64,000 nucleotides of DNA from Halodurantibacterium daqingensis (GCF_042666235.1 NZ_JBHTFQ010000007.1:62001-126000); one strand, 5' to 3'. Numbered from the stretch's first letter, positions 29,688 through 39,740 are shown. Notes: generated by a model from the letters alone, not told the origin. Program-made: numbers and translations.

Positions 29688-30494
29688 ATGATCAGGATCG
29701 ACAGTGCAACCGCGGCAGAGCTTTGGTCGGTGGCCGAGGAGATGGCAGCAGCGGCTCGCCGGGAAACGCTGCGCCATTTCCGGCAGGGGGGGCTGACCGC
29801 CGAAACCAAGGAAGCCGACCGCTTTGATCCGGTGACCGTCGCCGATCGCGCCGCCGAAACTGCCATGCGCGAGGTTCTTGCGCGCAGGCGCCCCCAGGAT
29901 GCGGTGCTGGGCGAAGAGTTCGGCGCGACACCGGGCAGCAGCGGTCTGACCTGGGTGCTTGACCCGATCGACGGTACGCGGGGCTATCTTTCCGGCACGC
30001 CCACCTGGGGCGTGCTGATAGCGGTTTCGGATGGTGACGGCCCGTTCCTGGGCCTGATCGACCAACCCTATGTGTCCGAACGCTTCATGGGTGGAGCAGG
30101 GCGCGCCGAGCTTTCGGGGCCGCTGGGGCGGCATCCTCTTCGCACGCGGCCGCCGCGACCTTTGTCCGAAGCGATCCTGTTCACGACCTTTCCCGAAATC
30201 GGATCATCCGAGGAACGCGCCGCCTTTGATGCCCTCGCGGGGAACGTGCGCCTGACGCGCTATGGCATGGACTGCTATGCCTATGCGCTTGTCGCGGCGG
30301 GTCAGATCGATCTGGTGGTCGAGGCCGGGCTGCAGGCTTATGACGTGCAGGCGCCCATCGCCGTGATCTCGGCGGCAGGCGGGATCGTGACCGATTGGCA
30401 CGGCCGGCCCGCGCATGAGGGCGGGCGCATCCTTGCAGCCGCCAATTCCCGGATCCACGAACAGGCGCTGGCTATTCTGTCGCGCGTAGGTTGA
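29688..30494 (+). CDS. hisN: Inositol monophosphatase-family histidinol-phosphatase
   Basis: 268 residues from ATG 29688. Metal-binding motifs of the IMPase fold: AVLGEEFG, WVLDPIDGTRGYLSGTPTWG, and late DCYAYALVAAGQIDLVVEAG followed by AYDVQAPIAVISAAGG. The GTRGYLSGTPTWG loop is typical of the HisN-type histidinol-phosphatase used in alphaproteobacteria and actinobacteria that lack HisB phosphatase; a 3'(2'),5'-bisphosphate phosphatase is the alternative. Its 3' end overlaps the convergent guanine deaminase gene by 23 nt. Confidence 0.82.
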   Translation: MIRIDSATAAELWSVAEEMAAAARRETLRHFRQGGLTAETKEADRFDPVTVADRAAETAMREVLARRRPQDAVLGEEFGATPGSSGLTWVLDPIDGTRGYLSGTPTWGVLIAVSDGDGPFLGLIDQPYVSERFMGGAGRAELSGPLGRHPLRTRPPRPLSEAILFTTFPEIGSSEERAAFDALAGNVRLTRYGMDCYAYALVAAGQIDLVVEAGLQAYDVQAPIAVISAAGGIVTDWHGRPAHEGGRILAAANSRIHEQALAILSRVG

Positions 30495-31770
30495 CGCGGC
30501 GCCCGCCGGCCCAGACGGCCCGGATCGCCCGATCATCACCCATCATGATCGTCGGGAAAAGCGCCTCCCAGAAGCTTTCGGCCCTGTCGGCGCGCTGGGC
30601 AATGGCCGGGGTCGAGGCGAGGTCGATCACTGCGATATCCGCCTCCATCCCGGGCGCGAGGTTGCCGATCCGGTCCGCCAGGCGCAACGCCCGCGCCGAT
30701 CCGCAGGTCGCCAGCCACCAGAGCGCCGCCGGATGCAGGGCCTGCCCGCGAAGCTGCGCGATCTCATAGGCGGCAGCCATGGTGCGCAGCATCGAAAAGC
30801 TTGATCCGCCGCCGGTATCCGTCGCCAGACCGACGCGCAATCCGCCGGAAGCGAGCCCCGCCATGTCGAACAGGCCCGAGCCAATGAAACTGTTCGAGGT
30901 GGGGCAGTGCACCACCGCCGCGCCAACCTCGGAAAGGCGCGCCTTTTCGCGTGGTTCAAGATGGATTGCATGGCCATAAAGCGCATTCGGCCCCAGAAGG
31001 CCGAACCGCTCGTAGGTGTCCAGATAATCCCGCGCCTCCGGGAACAGGCTGCGGACCCAGGCGATTTCGTCCAGCTGTTCGCTCAGATGGGTCTGCATCA
31101 GGCAGTCGGGATACCTGGCCCAGAGCGCGCCCAGTGCCTCCAGCTGTTCGGGCGAGGAGGTCGGCGAAAAGCGGGGCGTGATGACGTAGGACAGCCGTCC
31201 GCGCCCATGCCAGCGTTCCAGCAAGGTGCGGCTGTCGTCATGTGCGGATTGGGCCGTGTCGCGCAGCCCCTCCGGGGCATTGCGATCCATGCAGGTCTTG
31301 CCGGCCAACGCCCGCAGGCCACGCGCCTCGGCGGCAGCAAAGAAGGCATCAACGCTCCCGGGATGGATCGTGGCATAGGAACACAAGGTCGTCGTTCCGT
31401 TGGCCAGCGTCAGGTCAAAGGTCCGCTCGGCGATGGCGCGGGCATAGGCGGGATCGGCAAAGCGCATTTCTTCGGGAAAGGTGTAGGTGTTCAGCCAGTC
31501 GATCAGTCGCTTGCCCCAACTGGCGATGATCGCGGTCTGAGGGAAATGGATATGGGCGTCGACGAAGCCTGCCGAAATCAGTGCACGGCCGTAATCATGG
31601 ATCTGCGCTGCGGGATGGGCCTTGCGCAAGCTGTCCGCCTGGCCGACCGCTGCGATCTGCCCGTCCCTGACGAGAACGGCACCCTGAGGTTCGTGGCGCG
31701 CGGCTTCGGGACCGACCTGAAAGGGGTCGCCGGCAAAGGCAAGGGTCTGTCCCAGAAGAAGGTCGGCCAT
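30472..31770 (-). CDS. guaD: Guanine deaminase
   Basis: 432 residues of the amidohydrolase fold. Metal-site motifs: GFVDAHIHFPQT (HxH), MQTHLSEQ, YGHAIHL and GLATDTGGGSSFSML, plus the guanine-deaminase specific GKTCMDRNAPEGLRD. It hydrolyses guanine to xanthine in purine salvage and catabolism. It stands alone here; its 3' end overlaps hisN on the other strand. Confidence 0.94.
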   Translation of the reverse strand: MADLLLGQTLAFAGDPFQVGPEAARHEPQGAVLVRDGQIAAVGQADSLRKAHPAAQIHDYGRALISAGFVDAHIHFPQTAIIASWGKRLIDWLNTYTFPEEMRFADPAYARAIAERTFDLTLANGTTTLCSYATIHPGSVDAFFAAAEARGLRALAGKTCMDRNAPEGLRDTAQSAHDDSRTLLERWHGRGRLSYVITPRFSPTSSPEQLEALGALWARYPDCLMQTHLSEQLDEIAWVRSLFPEARDYLDTYERFGLLGPNALYGHAIHLEPREKARLSEVGAAVVHCPTSNSFIGSGLFDMAGLASGGLRVGLATDTGGGSSFSMLRTMAAAYEIAQLRGQALHPAALWWLATCGSARALRLADRIGNLAPGMEADIAVIDLASTPAIAQRADRAESFWEALFPTIMMGDDRAIRAVWAGGRRVNLRATE

Positions 31771-31957
31771 GTGGATCCTTTCAGCGCGGGATGCTGCGCC
31801 GCACAGGCGCCCACACTATCCCTGCCGACGCGCTCAGGACAAGGCCGGGCGGAAAAACGTGGTTCGCCCGTCGGGAACGGGGCCTTTCCCCTGTTGCTGT
31901 CGCCCACGGCGGGCTATGTTGCCGCTGCAGCGCAACAGCAGGGGAAACGGGGGCGCC

Positions 31958-33343
31958 ATGACAGAACCAGGCTTCGATCCCAAGCTGCGGGATGACGTGC
32001 ATATCGAACTGGACCGCAGCCGGATCGAGGCGATTCTGGAAGCGGTCGAACGGCGCGATACCGAGGCGCTGACCGCGCTGCTGGATCCACTGCACGCCGC
32101 CGACATCGCCGACCTTCTGGAACAGATCGGTCCCAGCGAACGGCGGGATCTGCTGTCGCTGTGGTCCGGCCATATGGACGGCGAGATCCTCTCCGAGATC
32201 GACGAAAGCATTCGTGAGGAAGTCATCCACTACCTCCCGCGCGAGGTTCTGACCGAAGCCGTGCGCGAGCTTGATTCCGACGACGTCGTGGATATTCTCG
32301 AGGATCTGGAAGAGCCCCAGCAAGAGATCATCCTTGGCGCGCTTGAAGATGCCGACCGTGTTGCCGTTGAACAGGCGATGGCTTTCCCCGAATACTCGGC
32401 CGGGCGCCTCATGCAGCGCGAAACGGTCGTGGCTCCGCAGGATTGGACGGTGGGTCAGGCCATCGACTTCCTGCGGCAGGAGGAATGGCTGCCGGACCAG
32501 TTCTATCACGTGATCCTGGTCGATCCGCGGATGCGTCCGATCGGTCATGTGACACTCGGGCGCCTGCTGGCCTCCAAGCGGGATGTACGGCTGCAGGACA
32601 TCACCGAGGAGGGCTTTCGCACCATTCGCGCGACCGAGGAGGAATCCGAGGTCGCCTATCTGTTCAACCAGTACCATCTGATTTCCGCGCCCGTGGTGGA
32701 TGAAAATGACCGGCTGGTCGGTGTCATCACTATCGACGACGCGATGAACGTGCTGGATGCAGAGCATGAGGAGGACATCCTGCGCTTTGCCGGTGTGTCC
32801 GAGGAAAGCAGCCTGGCCGACGGCGTGGTGGACACGGTCCGCCAGCGGCTGCCATGGCTGGTGGTGAACCTGTTCACCGCCTCGCTGTCGGCGGTCGTGA
32901 TCTCGTTCTTCGAGGACACGATTGCGGCGCTTGTGGCGCTTGCCGCGCTGATGCCGATCGTCGCCTCGACCGGCGGAATCGGGGGTACGCAGTCTCTGGC
33001 CGTGGCAGTGCGCGCGCTTGCCACGCGCAGCCTGACCAGTGCCAATGCGGGCCGGGTGGTGCGCCGGGAACTGCTTACCGGCCTTGTCAATGGCGTGGGC
33101 CTTGCGATCATCCTGGGACTTGCGGGCTATCTGATCTTCGGCGAACCGATGCTTGGCGTGGTGCTTGGCCTGGCGATGATCGCCAACCAGATGGTTGCGG
33201 CACTTGGCGGGGCGCTGGTGCCGTTGACACTGAACCGGCTGGGTTTTGATCCTGCGCTTGCTTCGGGGACGTTTGTGACGACGCTGACCGATGTGATGGG
33301 CTTCTTTGCCTTCCTGGGCCTTGCGACGGTGTTTCTGATATGA
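31958..33343 (+). CDS. mgtE: Magnesium transporter MgtE
   Basis: 461 residues from ATG 31958. An N-terminal superhelical domain (LLDPLHAADIADLLEQIGPS) and two CBS domains (QLYHV... region FYHVILVDPRMRPIGHVTLG and SAPVVDENDRLVGVITIDDA) sense cytoplasmic Mg2+. Five membrane helices follow with PIVASTGGIGGTQSLAVAVR and the ALVPLTLNRLGFDPALASGT pore motif. Its TGA overlaps the next start (ATGA), coupling it to the formyl-THF cyclo-ligase gene. Confidence 0.96.
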   Translation: MTEPGFDPKLRDDVHIELDRSRIEAILEAVERRDTEALTALLDPLHAADIADLLEQIGPSERRDLLSLWSGHMDGEILSEIDESIREEVIHYLPREVLTEAVRELDSDDVVDILEDLEEPQQEIILGALEDADRVAVEQAMAFPEYSAGRLMQRETVVAPQDWTVGQAIDFLRQEEWLPDQFYHVILVDPRMRPIGHVTLGRLLASKRDVRLQDITEEGFRTIRATEEESEVAYLFNQYHLISAPVVDENDRLVGVITIDDAMNVLDAEHEEDILRFAGVSEESSLADGVVDTVRQRLPWLVVNLFTASLSAVVISFFEDTIAALVALAALMPIVASTGGIGGTQSLAVAVRALATRSLTSANAGRVVRRELLTGLVNGVGLAIILGLAGYLIFGEPMLGVVLGLAMIANQMVAALGGALVPLTLNRLGFDPALASGTFVTTLTDVMGFFAFLGLATVFLI

Positions 33344-33927
33344 CTTTCGCGGCAGCCAAGACCGCAGCGCGTGAAGCGGCGCTTGCCGCGCGCAAAAGGG
33401 CGCATCAGGCGGCGCAAGGGCATGCGCAGGCCGTGGCTCAGCGGCATCTGCAGGCAGTCCTGGCCGCGCATGCGGGCAAGGTTCTGGCAGGCTACATGCC
33501 CATGCGCAATGAAATCGACCCGCTGCCGGCGATGGCCGCACATTCCGGCCCGGTGGCGGTGCCCGTGATCGTGGCCAGGGCGGCGCCGCTCCGGTTTCGT
33601 GAATGGCACCCGGCGACGCCAATGGTGCGCGGCACCTTCGGCGCGCTTATTCCCGAAACCGGCGTCTGGTGCGATCCACAAGTGCTGATCGTGCCGCTTG
33701 TCGCCTTCGATGGTCGGGGCATGCGGCTTGGATACGGTGGCGGTTTCTATGACCGGACGCTGGAGTATCTGCGGGCACAGGGGCCGGTGCTCGCCATCGG
33801 TTTCGCCTATGCGGCGCAGGAACTGCCCGAGGTTCCGGCCGAGCCGGTGGACCAGCCGCTTGATGCGGTTGTCACCGAAGACGGGCTGCGTAGCTTTGGC
33901 GCCAGGACGCAGATTCCACTTTCCTGA
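33340..33927 (+). CDS. 5-formyltetrahydrofolate cyclo-ligase
   Basis: 195 residues. Converts 5-formyl-THF to 5,10-methenyl-THF with ATP. The signature RLGYGGGFYDRTLEYLR and the preceding VPLVAFDGRGM are clear; the N-terminal KTAAREAALAARKRAHQ and MPMRNEIDPLPAM also fit. It overlaps mgtE by four bases, and the phosphoesterase gene follows after 27 nt, so the three genes form an operon. Confidence 0.93.
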   Translation: MTFAAAKTAAREAALAARKRAHQAAQGHAQAVAQRHLQAVLAAHAGKVLAGYMPMRNEIDPLPAMAAHSGPVAVPVIVARAAPLRFREWHPATPMVRGTFGALIPETGVWCDPQVLIVPLVAFDGRGMRLGYGGGFYDRTLEYLRAQGPVLAIGFAYAAQELPEVPAEPVDQPLDAVVTEDGLRSFGARTQIPLS

Positions 33928-33954
33928 GCCGCAGGGGATGGTAAGCCTTGCGCC

Positions 33955-34767
33955 ATGAAGATACTTTTCCTCGGTGACGTGATGGGGCGGTCAGGGCGCG
34001 CAGCCGTGGCCGAGCGCCTGCCCGCATTGCGCAAGGATTGGGCGCTGGATTTCGTGGTGGTGAACGGCGAAAACGCGACCTCGGGTGCGGGATTGTCACC
34101 CGCACATGCCAAGGCACTGCTTGAGGCGGGCGCGGACTGTCTGACATTGGGCGATCATGCCTTCGATCAGAAGGACATGCTGAGCTTCATCGAGCAGGAG
34201 CCCCGGATCATCCGCCCACTGAATTTCGCGAAGGCTGCGCCGGGCAAGGGCGCGCGCGTGTTCACGGCGCCCGGAGGGCGCCGGGTGCTGGTTGCCCAGG
34301 CGCTGGGCCAGGTATTCATGAAACGCCCGTTCGACGATCCGTTCTCGGCGATCGAGCCGGTGCTGAAGGCCCATCCCCTGGGGGCTTCCGTGCAGGCCGT
34401 TCTGGTCGACATGCATTGCGAGGCCACATCCGAAAAGATGGCGATGGGGCACTGGTGCGATGGACAGGCCAGTCTTGTGGTGGGCACCCATACCCATGTG
34501 CCGACGGGTGATGCACAGATCCTGCCCCGCGGCACTGCATTCCAGTCCGACGCCGGGATGTGCGGCGATTATGACAGCGTGATCGGCATGCAGAAGCTCG
34601 AGCCCTTGCGCCGTTTCGTCACCGGCATGCCCAAAGCCCGGTTCGAACCCGCCACGGGCCCGGCCACCCTGGCAGGAACCTATGTGGAAACCGACGACCG
34701 CACTGGCCTTGCCACAAGGGTGGTGATGGTGCGCCTGGGCGGAAGGCTTGTGGAAAGCTGTCCCTGA
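33955..34767 (+). CDS. YmdB-like metallophosphoesterase (TIGR00282)
   Basis: 270 residues. Metal ligands in FLGDVMGRSGR, VVNGENATSGAG, LTLGDHAFDQKDM, LVDMHCEATSEKMAMGHW and VVGTHTHVPTGDAQIL, all characteristic of the TIGR00282/YmdB family. The Bacillus member hydrolyses cyclic nucleotides and affects biofilm choice; the alphaproteobacterial role is unknown. It is third in the mgtE operon. Confidence 0.92.
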   Translation: MKILFLGDVMGRSGRAAVAERLPALRKDWALDFVVVNGENATSGAGLSPAHAKALLEAGADCLTLGDHAFDQKDMLSFIEQEPRIIRPLNFAKAAPGKGARVFTAPGGRRVLVAQALGQVFMKRPFDDPFSAIEPVLKAHPLGASVQAVLVDMHCEATSEKMAMGHWCDGQASLVVGTHTHVPTGDAQILPRGTAFQSDAGMCGDYDSVIGMQKLEPLRRFVTGMPKARFEPATGPATLAGTYVETDDRTGLATRVVMVRLGGRLVESCP

Positions 34768-34951
34768 TGCCTTCGACCGGTCCCGCCATGGCTTCTTGGG
34801 AAACGGTTTTGCAACGTGCCGCGCCGCGGCGATCGCCTCTTTCCTGTGCAAGGGGCACCATTCCGCCGCCAGCTGATGCTGCCCGATGTGGCTGCGCTTG
34901 CGCGCCGCGCCCCTTTGGGCATAACTCGGCCCGGTTGTTCCAGGAGTTGTG

Positions 34952-36724
34952 ATGTTTGGTCTTGAGTTTTCGGCGACCACGGAAGCGATCGTCGCGATAG
35001 GGATCGTGATCGGCATGTTCATCATGTTCATGCGCGAGATCTATCCGGTCGAGGTGGTGGCAATCGGCGGCGCAGTGTTGATGCTGCTGCTGGGAATCCT
35101 GCCCTTCACCGCCACGACCGAGGTTTTCTCGAACAACGCGCCCTGGACCATCGCATCGCTGTTCATCGTCGTGGGTGGCCTGGTGCGTACCGGGGCGCTG
35201 GACTGGATCACCCAGATCGCCGCCCGCAATGTCGAGGCCCGCCCCAGAACGACGCTGGTGACGCTGGCGCTGGGCGTGGTGGCGCTGTCGGCCTTTGTCA
35301 ACAACACCCCCGTCGTCGTGGTCATGATCCCGATCTTCATGCAACTGGCCAAGCAACTGTCGCTCTCGCCATCCAAGCTGATGATCCCGTTGTCCTACCT
35401 GTCGATCTTCGGCGGAACGGTAACGCTGCTCGGCACCTCTACAAACCTTCTGGTTGACGGTGTGGCGCGGACGCAGGGGCTGGAGCCATTCGGCATATTC
35501 GAGATCACCGGCGTCGGTATCACCCTTGCGGTGATCGGCGTCGCCTATCTTGCCTTCTTCGCCCCGCGCCTGCTTCCGGACCGGGATTCGATGAGTGCGA
35601 TGCTGACCGATCGGTCGCGGATGAAGTTCTTCACCGAAGTCGCCGTGCCCGAGGACAGCACGCTGATCGGCCGGAAGCTGGATGAGGTAGAGCTTTTCAA
35701 ACGAGGCGGTGCGCGGGTGATCGATGTGCTGCGCGGGGACGCGTCGCTGCGGCGCAATCTCGCCGAGGTCGAGTTGATGGCGGGTGACCGGGTGGTTCTG
35801 CGCACCCCCATGTCCGAGGTTCTGGGCCTGCAGCAGAACAAGGAACTGCGGCTGGTCGACAAGCTCTCTTCGGTTCAGACCAACACGGTCGAGGTTCTGA
35901 TCACACCGGGTTGTCATATGGTCGGTCGTTCGCTGGGCTCGATGCGGCTGCGACGCCGCTACGGGGTATATCCGCTGGCCGTGCATCGGCGGAACCAGAA
36001 CATCGGCCGTCAGCTGGACGACCTGGTCGTGCGGGTGGGCGATACGCTGCTGCTTGAAGGGGCGCCAGGCGACATTCACCGCCTTGCGACCGAAATGGAA
36101 CTGGTCGAGATCGGCCAGCCATCGGAAAAGGCCTTCCGCCGCTCTCACGCGCCGATCGTCATCGCTGTTCTGGTGGCCATTGTCGGCCTTTCGGCCATGA
36201 ACATCGCGCCCATTCACATTCTTGCGTTCATTGGTGTGGCGGTGGTTCTGCTGACGCGCTGCATCGATGCGGAGGAGGCGTTCAGCTTCATCGACGGCCG
36301 GCTTCTGGCGCTGATCTTCGGCATGTTGGCCGTGGGGGCGGGGCTGGACCATTCCGGCGCGGTCCAGCTTGTCGTCACCTCGGTTGCCCCCTGGCTTGCC
36401 GGACTGCCGCCCTTCGTGCTGATCCTCGCCATTTATGCGCTTACCTCGGTTCTGACCGAACTGGTGACGAACAACGCCGTGGCGGTGGTTGTGACGCCGA
36501 TCGCAATCGGCCTTGCGCTGTCGCTGGGCATGGATCCGCGTCCGCTGGTGATTGCGGTCATGATGGGGGCGTCAGCCAGCTTTGCCACCCCGATCGGTTA
36601 TCAGACAAACACCCTGGTCTATGGTCCGGGCGGCTACCGGTTTACCGACTTCCTGCGCATCGGCCTGCCATTGAATGTGGTCATGGCGATTGCCACCACG
36701 GTTGTGGTATCGTTGTTTTATTGA
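34952..36724 (+). CDS. SLC13-family anion permease with two TrkA-C domains
   Basis: 590 residues from ATG 34952 with CAGGAG upstream. About eleven membrane helices in two repeats, each with the SLC13 loop (SAFVNNTPVVVVMIPIFMQL and VLTELVTNNAVAVVVTPIAI). Two cytoplasmic TrkA-C domains lie between the halves (VPEDSTLIGRKLDEVELFKR and LITPGCHMVGRSLGSMRLRR). The family transports sulfate, dicarboxylates or similar anions; substrate unknown. A second permease of the same type lies convergently 400 nt away. Confidence 0.9.
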   Translation: MFGLEFSATTEAIVAIGIVIGMFIMFMREIYPVEVVAIGGAVLMLLLGILPFTATTEVFSNNAPWTIASLFIVVGGLVRTGALDWITQIAARNVEARPRTTLVTLALGVVALSAFVNNTPVVVVMIPIFMQLAKQLSLSPSKLMIPLSYLSIFGGTVTLLGTSTNLLVDGVARTQGLEPFGIFEITGVGITLAVIGVAYLAFFAPRLLPDRDSMSAMLTDRSRMKFFTEVAVPEDSTLIGRKLDEVELFKRGGARVIDVLRGDASLRRNLAEVELMAGDRVVLRTPMSEVLGLQQNKELRLVDKLSSVQTNTVEVLITPGCHMVGRSLGSMRLRRRYGVYPLAVHRRNQNIGRQLDDLVVRVGDTLLLEGAPGDIHRLATEMELVEIGQPSEKAFRRSHAPIVIAVLVAIVGLSAMNIAPIHILAFIGVAVVLLTRCIDAEEAFSFIDGRLLALIFGMLAVGAGLDHSGAVQLVVTSVAPWLAGLPPFVLILAIYALTSVLTELVTNNAVAVVVTPIAIGLALSLGMDPRPLVIAVMMGASASFATPIGYQTNTLVYGPGGYRFTDFLRIGLPLNVVMAIATTVVVSLFY

Positions 36725-36748
36725 CCGGATCATCCGAAGGACAGCCCG

Positions 36749-37108
36749 ATGCGAACCCTCCTGCGCCTTGTCCCCATCCTGCTTGTGGTGGTGGCCTGTG
36801 CCTCTGCGGCGACGCCGCGCCCGACGGACGTGTCCTTTGCGCCCAACGGTGATCTTTCGGTGCGTCTCTCGGATTGGCAGCTTTGCAGCGGCCCCCGCAC
36901 CGAGGCGCGCCGCGTGGGCGACGGCTGGGCGGGGCAGCTCGAAGGCTGCGCCCCCTCCTACAGCTATGAGGTGGCGCTGGAACGCAACCCGATCCGGGCC
37001 GCACTGGGCCGTCTCCTCGGATTTTTCCCGGGCATGGGCACAGTGACCCTGCGCGACGACACGGGCCGCAGCTGGCGTTTCGACGTGCCGCCCCCGATCG
37101 AGGACTAG
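36749..37108 (+). CDS. Putative lipoprotein of unknown function
   Basis: 119 residues. The N-terminus MRTLLRLVPILLVVVACASA ends in a VVAC lipobox, so it is probably lipidated at C17. The mature part has a further cysteine pair (LCSG, EGCAP) and no recognised domain. It lies 24 nt after the SLC13 gene and ends by overlapping the convergent second permease by four bases. Confidence 0.7.
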   Translation: MRTLLRLVPILLVVVACASAATPRPTDVSFAPNGDLSVRLSDWQLCSGPRTEARRVGDGWAGQLEGCAPSYSYEVALERNPIRAALGRLLGFFPGMGTVTLRDDTGRSWRFDVPPPIED

Positions 37109-38877
37109 AGCGGCCAGAATAACAGGATTGCCGGCACTCCGGCCAGCAGCACGATGACCTCAAGCGGCAGGCCCATGCGCCAGTAGTCCGAAAAGCGGTA
37201 ACCGCCGGGGCCCAGGATGACGGTGTTGTTCTGATGCCCGATGGGCGTGAGAAAGGCGCATGAGGCCGCAACCGCCACCGCCATGAGAAACGGATCGGCG
37301 CTCACGTCAAGCTGCTCGGCCACGCGGATTCCGACCGGCGCGGCGATGATCGTGGTCGCGTTGTTGTTCAGCACATCCGACAGGAACATGGTCACCACCA
37401 TCAGCAACAGAAGGCTGACCCATGCCGCCTGACCCGAGGTCAGCATCAGCAGCGCCGAGGCGATCACCGCCGATCCACCGGTAGCATCAAGCGCAAGGCC
37501 CAGCGGGATCATCGAGCCCAGCAGCACGATTACCGGCCAGTCCACATGGGTGTACAGGTTCTGCAGCGTCAGTACCTTGCACAGCACATAGCCCACGATC
37601 ACGAAACCGAGCGCTACCGGCATCGTCATCAGCGAAGCCGAGACCGCCGCGATCGCCAGCACGAAAAGCCCGAGTCCCCACCAGACGCGGTTTTCGTTGG
37701 TCACCGCCGTTCCGCTTGCCAGCGGAAGCCCGCCCAGCCAGGTGACCACATCGCCCTGTGTCTCCTCGGGCACCAGCAGCAGCAGGATATCGCCGGGAAG
37801 GATCACCGTGCGCCGGACGCGGTCGCGCATGGTCTTGCCCTCGCGCGAGATACCCATGAGGATGGTCTGATGGCGCCAGCCAAGGCCAAGCGCCTGTGCG
37901 GTCTTGCCGTTGATGCGGCTGTCGTTCGTGACCACCACCTCGATCAGGTTCATCCCCTCGCCGGTGATCTGGCCCTCGGTCTTGCTGGCGTTCTTCGGGT
38001 AGTCGAGCCGCACGAGCGAGCGGAATTCGTTCAGCGCCTCGGGGCCCGCCTCCACCACCAGCACGTCGCCCTCGGCAAGAATCGCGTTGCGCACCGGTCC
38101 ATAGCGCGGGGCGCCCTCCCGGTACAGCGACAGGATCGCCACATCGCAGCGGTCGGCTTCGGGTTCCAGTTCGTGCACCGCCCTGCCGATCAGGTCCGAC
38201 CCTTCAGGCACCACAAGTTCGGCGACGTAATCGTCGATCAGCGCCGAAGGCGCCTGCGCGGTCCCACCGCGCACCGGGATCAGCCGCCAGCCGATCGTGG
38301 CGATGAACAGCAGCCCCGCTGCCGCGATCGTGAGGCCCACCGGCGCAAAGTCGAACATGCGGAAAGGGCTGCCAAGGGCCTGTTGCCGGAAGGTTGCGAC
38401 AAGGATGTTGGGCGGGGTTCCGATCAGCGTGATCATCCCGCCCAGGATCGTCGCAAAGGACAGCGGCATCAGTGTGTAACCCACTGCCCGCCGTGCCTTG
38501 CGGGCCGTCTGTGCATCGACCGGCATCAGAAGCGCCAGTGCAGCGATGTTGTTCATGAAGCCGGACATCACCGCGCCCAATGCCCCCATGATGGCAATAT
38601 GCGCATTGACCCCGCGGTCGCTGCTGACCAGCCGCTTGGTGATCAGCTGCACGCCCCCCGACCGGGTAATCCCCGCCGACACGATCAGGACCAGCGCCAC
38701 GATGACCGTGGCCGGATGGCCGAAGCCCGTAAAGGCCTCGTCGGCGGGCACGACACCCAGCACGACCCCCGCCAGAAGCCCGCTGAACGCCACCAGGTCA
38801 TAGCGGTAGCGGCCCCAGATGAACATCACCAGGAGCGCGCCGAAAATGGCGAATAAGATGATCTGTTCGCGTGTCAT
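37105..38877 (-). CDS. Second SLC13-family permease with TrkA-C domains
   Basis: 590 residues, the same architecture as the permease at 34952. It has membrane halves with SGFMNNIAALALLMPVDAQT and FLSDVLNNNATTIIAAPVGI, and two TrkA-C domains (VPEGSDLIGRAVHELEPEAD and VVTNDSRINGKTAQALGLGW). Despite the equal length, the two proteins differ clearly in sequence, so this is an old paralogue pair rather than a recent duplication. Substrate unknown. It stands convergent to the lipoprotein gene. Confidence 0.9.
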   Translation of the reverse strand: MTREQIILFAIFGALLVMFIWGRYRYDLVAFSGLLAGVVLGVVPADEAFTGFGHPATVIVALVLIVSAGITRSGGVQLITKRLVSSDRGVNAHIAIMGALGAVMSGFMNNIAALALLMPVDAQTARKARRAVGYTLMPLSFATILGGMITLIGTPPNILVATFRQQALGSPFRMFDFAPVGLTIAAAGLLFIATIGWRLIPVRGGTAQAPSALIDDYVAELVVPEGSDLIGRAVHELEPEADRCDVAILSLYREGAPRYGPVRNAILAEGDVLVVEAGPEALNEFRSLVRLDYPKNASKTEGQITGEGMNLIEVVVTNDSRINGKTAQALGLGWRHQTILMGISREGKTMRDRVRRTVILPGDILLLLVPEETQGDVVTWLGGLPLASGTAVTNENRVWWGLGLFVLAIAAVSASLMTMPVALGFVIVGYVLCKVLTLQNLYTHVDWPVIVLLGSMIPLGLALDATGGSAVIASALLMLTSGQAAWVSLLLLMVVTMFLSDVLNNNATTIIAAPVGIRVAEQLDVSADPFLMAVAVAASCAFLTPIGHQNNTVILGPGGYRFSDYWRMGLPLEVIVLLAGVPAILLFWPL

Positions 38878-38999
38878 GCCTGTCCCGCTTTCCGGCTGTC
38901 GCCATCAACGCATGTCGGGGCAAAAGGGTCCAGAGCTTGCGGCAGTTGCAGGCATTGGCTAAGAGGGGCGCAATCCAGGGATTGCGATCGGAGAAGGTC

Positions 39000-39740
39000 A
39001 TGGCAGGCCATTCAAAATGGGCGAACATCCAGCACCGGAAAGGGCGGCAGGATGCGATCCGCTCCAAGCTGTTTTCCAAGCTGGCGAAAGAGATCACTGT
39101 CGCCGCAAAAATGGGCGACCCGGACCCGGAAAAGAACCCGCGTCTGCGCCTCGCGGTGAAGGAGGCCAAGTCAAACTCGGTCCCGAAAGATGTGATCGAG
39201 CGGGCGATCAAGAAGTCGCTTGGCGGGGATGCCGAGAACTACGAGGAAATCCGCTATGAGGGCTATGGCCCGGGCGGCGTGGCGGTGATTGTCGAGGCGA
39301 TGACCGACAACCGCAACCGCACCGCCTCGAACGTGCGGTCAACCTTCGGCAAGCATGGCGGCAACCTGGGCGAGACCGGTTCGGTCGCCTTCATGTTCGA
39401 CCGCAAGGGCCAGATCTCTTATCCCGCCAGCGTCGGGGACGCCGATACCGTGATGATGGCCGCGCTGGAAGCCGGTGCCGAAGACGTCGAAAGCACGGAT
39501 GAGGGCCATGTGATCTGGTGTGCCGATACGGATCTGGCCGAGGTGTCCAATGCACTCGAGGTCGCGCTGGGCGACTCCGACAGCTCGAAGCTGGTATGGA
39601 AGCCGCAAACCACGACCGAGCTGGACCTTGAAGGCGCCCAGAAGCTGATGAAGCTGATCGATGCGCTGGAAGATGACGATGACGTCCAGAACGTGACCGC
39701 CAACTTCGAGATCCCGGACGAGGTGATGAGCCAGCTCTGA
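39000..39740 (+). CDS. yebC: YebC/PmpR-family regulator
   Basis: 246 residues from ATG 39000, with GGAGAAGG upstream. MAGHSKWANIQHRKGRQDAI, KNPRLRLAVKEAKSNSVPKD, EIRYEGYGPGGVAVIVEAMT and GNLGETGSVAFMFDRKG are diagnostic. YebC-type proteins were described as transcription regulators, and newer work ties them to translation through ribosomes. It is a single gene. Confidence 0.97.
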   Translation: MAGHSKWANIQHRKGRQDAIRSKLFSKLAKEITVAAKMGDPDPEKNPRLRLAVKEAKSNSVPKDVIERAIKKSLGGDAENYEEIRYEGYGPGGVAVIVEAMTDNRNRTASNVRSTFGKHGGNLGETGSVAFMFDRKGQISYPASVGDADTVMMAALEAGAEDVESTDEGHVIWCADTDLAEVSNALEVALGDSDSSKLVWKPQTTTELDLEGAQKLMKLIDALEDDDDVQNVTANFEIPDEVMSQL

